Source: CAYJLC01 sp964370735
GTDB taxonomy: Bacteria; Bacillota; Clostridia; Oscillospirales; Butyricicoccaceae
DNA length: 8,103 nt
NCBI GenBank assembly: GCA_964370735.1
Contig: CAYJLC010000068.1
Span: forward strand, 1-8,103
Reading direction: 5' to 3'
This document shows positions 5,459 to 8,103 of the stretch, one piece after another. The position numbers and the translations under genes are program-made. Positions within the stretch are counted from its first letter, which is position 1. Each line of letters starts with the position of its first letter. A model generated the notes under the pieces. It did not search any database and was not told where the DNA came from. It was given only the letters and a program-made list of their open reading frames with translations.

Positions 5459-6802
5459 TCACATCGTCTGCTGATACGCACTTTCCAAATCTTCGCCAGT
5501 GTGTTTTATACCTTTACTTGCTTTCAGTTCACGAAGTTTTCGCATAGCTTTGCTGTCGATTTTTTGGTGAGAAGTCGTGCTGTCTTTTGGCAAACTGTCC
5601 TCGAAAATATTTCCGAGAGATTTTAATAAATTTGCGATTGTAAAACCGATTTTTACTTTGTTTTGAGTATTATTTTGTAATTTATTTTCTGCAAAATCTA
5701 ACTTCATCACTTCACGAATTATCATATTCTTAATCGACTTAAATTCTTTTTGCTCTGATAATTTCAAGTGAGGTGGGAGCGTGTCTTTGTACCCATGAAG
5801 TATTTCTTCTTGTAATTCTTGCCACAAGTTAAAAGCCGATTTTATATTCGGCTCGTTTGCAAGCTCATCTACTATGGCATTCACAATATTTTTCGTGTGT
5901 GGCTGTAAATATCCAAACTGTTTTTTGCCTTTGTGCGATTTCAGCTTTTCGCTCAACTGTGTAATCAAATTTTCAAGTTGTGGGTTAGTGTAGTCGCTGT
6001 TTTGTAGCTTTGATTTCAATTCTACAAACGATTTTCTGACTTCTTTTTTCAGCTCGTCACGTCTTTTAGTTTTCTCAGCATAGAGCGGAATTAACTCGTC
6101 TTTAAAAATTTCGTTCATAAGGTTTGACTTAATAATTTCGATGCCTTTTTTCGATAAATATTCCTTGTCGGGATTTTTATTGTAGCAAATCAAATGCACA
6201 TGAGGGTGGTGACTTTCGTTGTGCATCGCACCGTACCACACAAAATCTTTATGTGGAATTTTCAGTGCATCTGCAATATACATCGCTTGGTTTTCAATTA
6301 AATTTTTCCAACTTTCAGCATTATCAAAACCAGTTTTTTCAGCATCTTCTCGCCTTAGCGAAATAATCGGAGTCCACACATTTCCAGTATGATTTGCGAC
6401 TTCTTTTTGCACTTTTGACAGAATTATTTTATCATTACCACTTGTAAAAAGTCCATGCGAAGATATTTTTTCAACTCGTGGACGGTTTGCGATATATCCA
6501 ACGTAATTCGACTTTTGACCTATCGTCGACAAATTCATTTCAAGCGACATCGTAATAAATTCGCTCGCATTTTTCACTGTTGGATTTTTCAAAAAATCAT
6601 CATACTCAAAAATATTTTTGCTATCTGGATAATCTTTTAGAGTATTTTCAATGAAATCTTTTTGCTTTTTTGTAGCGTTTTCATTCGATTTATCAAGCGA
6701 AAGTTCAACACCACTTCTTGTGGCAATATAATTTACAAAATAACTTTTGTGCGACGATTTTCCACTTTTTATATACGGCATTTTCAAAATTATTTTTGCC
6801 AT
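5459..6802 (-). CDS. MobP3-type conjugative relaxase
   Basis: Relaxase of 447 residues that nicks the origin of transfer and stays covalently joined to the transferred strand. The N-terminal domain begins MAKIILKMPYIKSGK and contains NYIATRSGVEL (24-34) and NYVGYIANRPRVE (99-111); the catalytic tyrosine is probably among Y25, Y100 and Y103. Motif III, the metal-binding histidine cluster, is HNESHHPHVHL (194-204), with H194, H201 and H203 the likely ligands. After about residue 240 comes a charged, helical C-terminal part (KTKRRDELKKEVRKSF) of the kind linking relaxases to the coupling protein. The start overlaps the stop of the accessory gene (TAATG) with only a weak ribosome site, so translation is probably coupled. 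All motifs are intact and the length is normal for the family. The start of the cargo operon follows directly. Relaxase identity is firm; the precise MOBP subgroup rests on remembered family features. Confidence 0.94.
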   Translation of the reverse strand: MAKIILKMPYIKSGKSSHKSYFVNYIATRSGVELSLDKSNENATKKQKDFIENTLKDYPDSKNIFEYDDFLKNPTVKNASEFITMSLEMNLSTIGQKSNYVGYIANRPRVEKISSHGLFTSGNDKIILSKVQKEVANHTGNVWTPIISLRREDAEKTGFDNAESWKNLIENQAMYIADALKIPHKDFVWYGAMHNESHHPHVHLICYNKNPDKEYLSKKGIEIIKSNLMNEIFKDELIPLYAEKTKRRDELKKEVRKSFVELKSKLQNSDYTNPQLENLITQLSEKLKSHKGKKQFGYLQPHTKNIVNAIVDELANEPNIKSAFNLWQELQEEILHGYKDTLPPHLKLSEQKEFKSIKNMIIREVMKLDFAENKLQNNTQNKVKIGFTIANLLKSLGNIFEDSLPKDSTTSHQKIDSKAMRKLRELKASKGIKHTGEDLESAYQQTM

Positions 6803-7200
6803 TAATCTTCACCAACAACGATTTCGTCAATATTTATTCTGCCTTTTGTCGCCTTAATTTGTTTGACGCAGTTATTTCGTAACGCTCGTAAACTTTCGTC
6901 GGAAACTTCAAGACCCTGTGCGAGAATATTCATCATCATCGCCATCTCGACCGTCAGCCTAAACAGATTGTTCGACATACGATTTTCGTTTTCCTTGAGG
7001 CTTGCCTTGATAGCCGAGTGGAGCATTGGGTTTAGAAAACTCGTGGGTTCGTTTGTTGTGAGGTAGCTGATGTAGAAATTCACAGCCTTTTCAATGAACT
7101 CATTTTGGCTGTTGCAATTATCTTGCTTGTATAAAATTTTCACCATCTCGGTGGTGTCACTGTCCATTCTAAGTGGGAAAATATTTCGTTCTTTGCTCAT
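6802..7200 (-). CDS. Ribbon-helix-helix relaxosome accessory protein (MobC-like role)
   Basis: A 132-residue protein placed directly before the relaxase. Residues 5-47 fit a ribbon-helix-helix fold: a strand NIFPLRM (6-12), a helix DSDTTEMVKILYKQ (13-26), a turn NCNSQNE and a second helix FIEKAVNFYISYL (35-47). The rest (55-115) is helical and methionine-rich (RLTVEMAMMMNIL, 81-93), probably for oligomerisation or contact with the relaxase. Such proteins bind palindromic sites in oriT, bend the DNA and often repress their own operon. GGAGG lies 4 bases before the ATG at 7200. The non-coding stretch upstream holds repeated TTGATATCAA palindromes, plausible operators. The stop overlaps the relaxase start by one base, giving an operon of two. 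Role in the relaxosome is inferred from fold and position. Confidence 0.8.
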   Translation of the reverse strand: MSKERNIFPLRMDSDTTEMVKILYKQDNCNSQNEFIEKAVNFYISYLTTNEPTSFLNPMLHSAIKASLKENENRMSNNLFRLTVEMAMMMNILAQGLEVSDESLRALRNNCVKQIKATKGRINIDEIVVGED

Positions 7201-7264
7201 AAAACCTCCTATATATCATCTTGTATGTCGTTAAAATGCCTTTAAACACTGCTTTTTCTCGTGT

Positions 7265-7288
7265 TTTGATACTAACTTTGATATCAAC
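7265..7288. repeat. Tandem imperfect 12-base repeat with TTGATATCAA palindrome
   Basis: TTTGATACTAAC (7265-7276) is followed directly by TTTGATATCAAC (7277-7288), with two differences. The second copy contains the perfect 10-base palindrome TTGATATCAA (7278-7287), and GATATCA recurs at 7300-7306, exactly 20 bases after its copy at 7280. Regular spacing by two helical turns suggests a protein-binding array, perhaps for the ribbon-helix-helix protein encoded downstream. Confidence 0.5.
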
Positions 7289-7306
7289 TATGTTTTTTAG
7301 ATATCA

Positions 7307-7321
7307 CAAGGCTGAGCCTTG
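7307..7321. repeat. Short inverted repeat CAAGGCT-G-AGCCTTG
   Basis: Seven-base arms around a single central base; as a hairpin it would be six or fewer pairs with a small loop. No adjacent U tract on either strand, so it is not a terminator. Probably a protein site or relaxosome structure. Confidence 0.5.
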
Positions 7322-7389
7322 ACCCATTTTTACTTTGTTTTCGCAAACCTTTTAAACAGTGGTTTTTAAGGCTATTCATTTTGGTTAAA

Positions 7390-7408
7390 CAGTCGGCACT
7401 GCCGACTG
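7390..7408. repeat. Hairpin CAGTCGGC-ACT-GCCGACTG in candidate oriT
   Basis: Perfect 8-pair, GC-rich stem with a 3-base loop, conspicuous in an AT-rich setting and without a following T tract. Such hairpins near oriT are used for strand recognition or termination of transfer. Confidence 0.65.
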
Positions 7409-7416
7409 ATGTGTTC

Positions 7417-7432
7417 GGCTTGATATCAAGCC
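7417..7432. repeat. Perfect 16-base palindrome GGCTTGATATCAAGCC
   Basis: Every base pairs, with no spacer, so it is more likely a site for a dimeric protein than a stable hairpin. Its core TTGATATCAA (7420-7429) equals the palindrome at 7278-7287, suggesting the same protein binds both. Confidence 0.6.
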
Positions 7433-7596
7433 TTTATCCCGCTATTTTTTCATATCCCCAAAAGTCGATTTTCCGTTGCTCGCTTACTTTGACTTCACGC
7501 ATTTGGTCAGCTAGGCTAATCTGCGAACTTACTCATTTTATATGGGGGTATCCGTCGGTGTACGATTTTGCAAAGTGGTTTCGGTGGGTAGTTTGT

Positions 7597-7872
7597 CTAT
7601 TTGGAACTATGTTTCAGATTGTTCTTGTTTTTCTCGCCGAGTTTTCTTGCACGTTCAATATTTTCTTCGCTTGTCGGTGAAACTGGCATAATTCTAAGCA
7701 GATTTTTAGGCAAAATAAACGTATCGCCACGTTTTGTAACAAGGTCTGGGAATTTTGCTTGAAATTTTTCAAACCTGTTTCGCAATTTCACGTTTTGCGT
7801 GTAAACTTCAGCAGTAGATTCTTCTTCGTTAAAAATTATGATTGTTTCCATCTCTAGTTTGGTCAGTTTCAT
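7597..7872 (-). CDS. Small conserved-type mobile-element protein ('MKLTKLE' type), function unknown
   Basis: A soluble 91-residue protein: MKLTKLEMETIIIFNEEEST (1-20), AEVYTQNVKLRNRFEKF (21-37), then FPDLVTKRGDTFILPKNLLRIMPV (41-64) and a basic tail. Proteins with this opening, and the theme of 'negatively charged, then VYT, then PK..', are familiar as small genes next to relaxosome genes in Firmicutes elements, but no function is known to me. The frame continues upstream to 7992, inside the DUF6103-like gene. The start at 7872 is preferred because AAAGGAGG lies 6 bases before it. It overlaps the upstream gene by 44 bases in another frame, so the two are co-transcribed and probably translationally linked. 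The candidate oriT follows. Confidence 0.72.
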   Translation of the reverse strand: MKLTKLEMETIIIFNEEESTAEVYTQNVKLRNRFEKFQAKFPDLVTKRGDTFILPKNLLRIMPVSPTSEENIERARKLGEKNKNNLKHSSK

Positions 7873-8089
7873 TTTTTGCCTCCTTTGGAGCTGATTTTTT
7901 CGGTTTTTGCTCTCTTTGAAGCTTATCTTCAATGTATTCACGAGTTGGTTGTGGCACAAATTTTTCATATAATTTTTGTACAGTGTCGGCAAGCTCGCTT
8001 TGTAAATCTACATCTTTTTTTGAGATATAAAAGTTTAGAGCATCGAGTTTTTCGCTTTCAAAACTGATAGTTATATTTGTTTTTTTCAT
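7829..8089 (-). CDS. DUF6103-like small protein of conjugative elements
   Basis: An 86-residue protein, MKKTNITISFESEKLDALNF at the start, ISKKDVDLQSELADTVQKLYEKFVP (22-46), then TREYIEDKL (49-57) and a charged, probably disordered tail (58-86). This matches the DUF6103 pattern as I remember it. The beginning looks like a ribbon-helix-helix (strand NITISF, helix EKLDALNFYISKK, second helix SELADTVQKLYEKF), so a DNA-binding role is plausible, though this is inference. GGAG (8097-8100) lies 7 bases before the ATG at 8089. It is the first visible gene of the backbone and overlaps the next by 44 bases. The tail is longer than in the short homologues I recall. Confidence 0.74.
   Translation of the reverse strand: MKKTNITISFESEKLDALNFYISKKDVDLQSELADTVQKLYEKFVPQPTREYIEDKLQREQKPKKSAPKEAKNETDQTRDGNNHNF
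7879..7883 (-). promoter_or_regulatory. Ribosome binding site fixing the start at 7872
   Basis: GGAGG on the minus strand (within AAAGGAGG), 6 bases before the ATG at 7872. It decides for the 91-residue protein over the 131-residue open frame beginning at 7992, whose N-terminus lies within the upstream gene. Confidence 0.7.
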
Positions 8090-8103
8090 AAAATATCTCC
8101 TTA

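Larger units (their letters stand above)
7201..7596. other. Candidate oriT and control region (non-coding)
   Basis: About 400 bases without a credible gene, between the 'MKLTKLE' gene and the accessory-relaxase operon. It contains an imperfect tandem 12-mer (7265-7288), an inverted repeat (7307-7321), a hairpin (7390-7408), a perfect 16-base palindrome (7417-7432) and copies of TTAAACAGT (7352-7360, 7385-7393; variant TTAAACACT at 7242-7250). Location directly upstream of relaxosome genes together with clustered palindromes is the usual setting of oriT. The palindromes lie in 7265-7432, while 7433-7596 is free of strong symmetry. No nic site could be fixed, and no convincing promoter for the accessory-relaxase operon was found. 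Confidence 0.6.

Noticed and set aside
7307..7321. Rho-independent terminator for the upstream small genes
   Set aside because: The stem is short with an unworkably small loop, and no T tract follows immediately on either strand.
7546..7557. GTATCCGTC-type stretch as an IncP-like nic site
   Set aside because: It only partly resembles the RP4 TATCCTG core and has no adjoining strong inverted repeat, so similarity by chance is likely.
7381..7680. Open plus-strand frame of 99 codons across the candidate oriT
   Set aside because: No ribosome binding site, begins in the hairpin zone and runs antisense into the well-supported 7597-7872 gene; the product resembles nothing.

Overview
The window looks like part of the transfer region of an integrative conjugative element or conjugative plasmid from an AT-rich Firmicutes host, probably of the Clostridia, Erysipelotrichia or Negativicutes type. 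The reasons are AGGAGG-type ribosome binding sites ahead of nearly every gene, low GC by eye, and a backbone of families typical of Firmicutes elements: a VirD4-like coupling protein, a MobP3-type relaxase with a ribbon-helix-helix partner, a DUF3991/Toprim primase-like protein and a DUF6103-like protein. No chromosomal housekeeping gene, integrase, insertion sequence, tRNA or CRISPR array is visible, so species, element boundaries and integrated versus plasmid state cannot be fixed.

The backbone runs on the minus strand, from high to low coordinates. A DUF6103-like protein (8089-7829) overlaps a small 'MKLTKLE' protein (7872-7597). A roughly 400-base non-coding stretch full of palindromes follows (7201-7596, the best oriT candidate). 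Next come the ribbon-helix-helix accessory protein (7200-6802) and the relaxase (6802-5459), joined by a TAATG overlap. After a cargo block come the primase-like protein (2588-1629) and the coupling protein (509-1, cut by the window edge). These supply DNA recognition and nicking, strand processing and delivery to the secretion channel.

Two slots in this backbone carry genes that do not look like transfer genes. Slot A (about 2589-5458) holds a minus-strand operon with its own promoter and terminator: a P-loop kinase, a 509-residue zinc-ribbon protein ending in an ImmA/IrrE-like HExxH metallopeptidase domain, and a small DUF6429/winged-helix-like protein. A short plus-strand gene in the same slot has its own strong promoter and ends at a bidirectional terminator. 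Slot B (510-1628) holds a plus-strand orphan GIY-YIG nuclease under an extended -10 promoter. All three cargo promoters are of the TGnTATAAT type.

The most interesting unit is the three-gene operon of slot A. A defence, toxin-antitoxin or stress-response role is possible, but this is inference from architecture and location only. The orphan nuclease in slot B could be an anti-DNA effector, also unproven.
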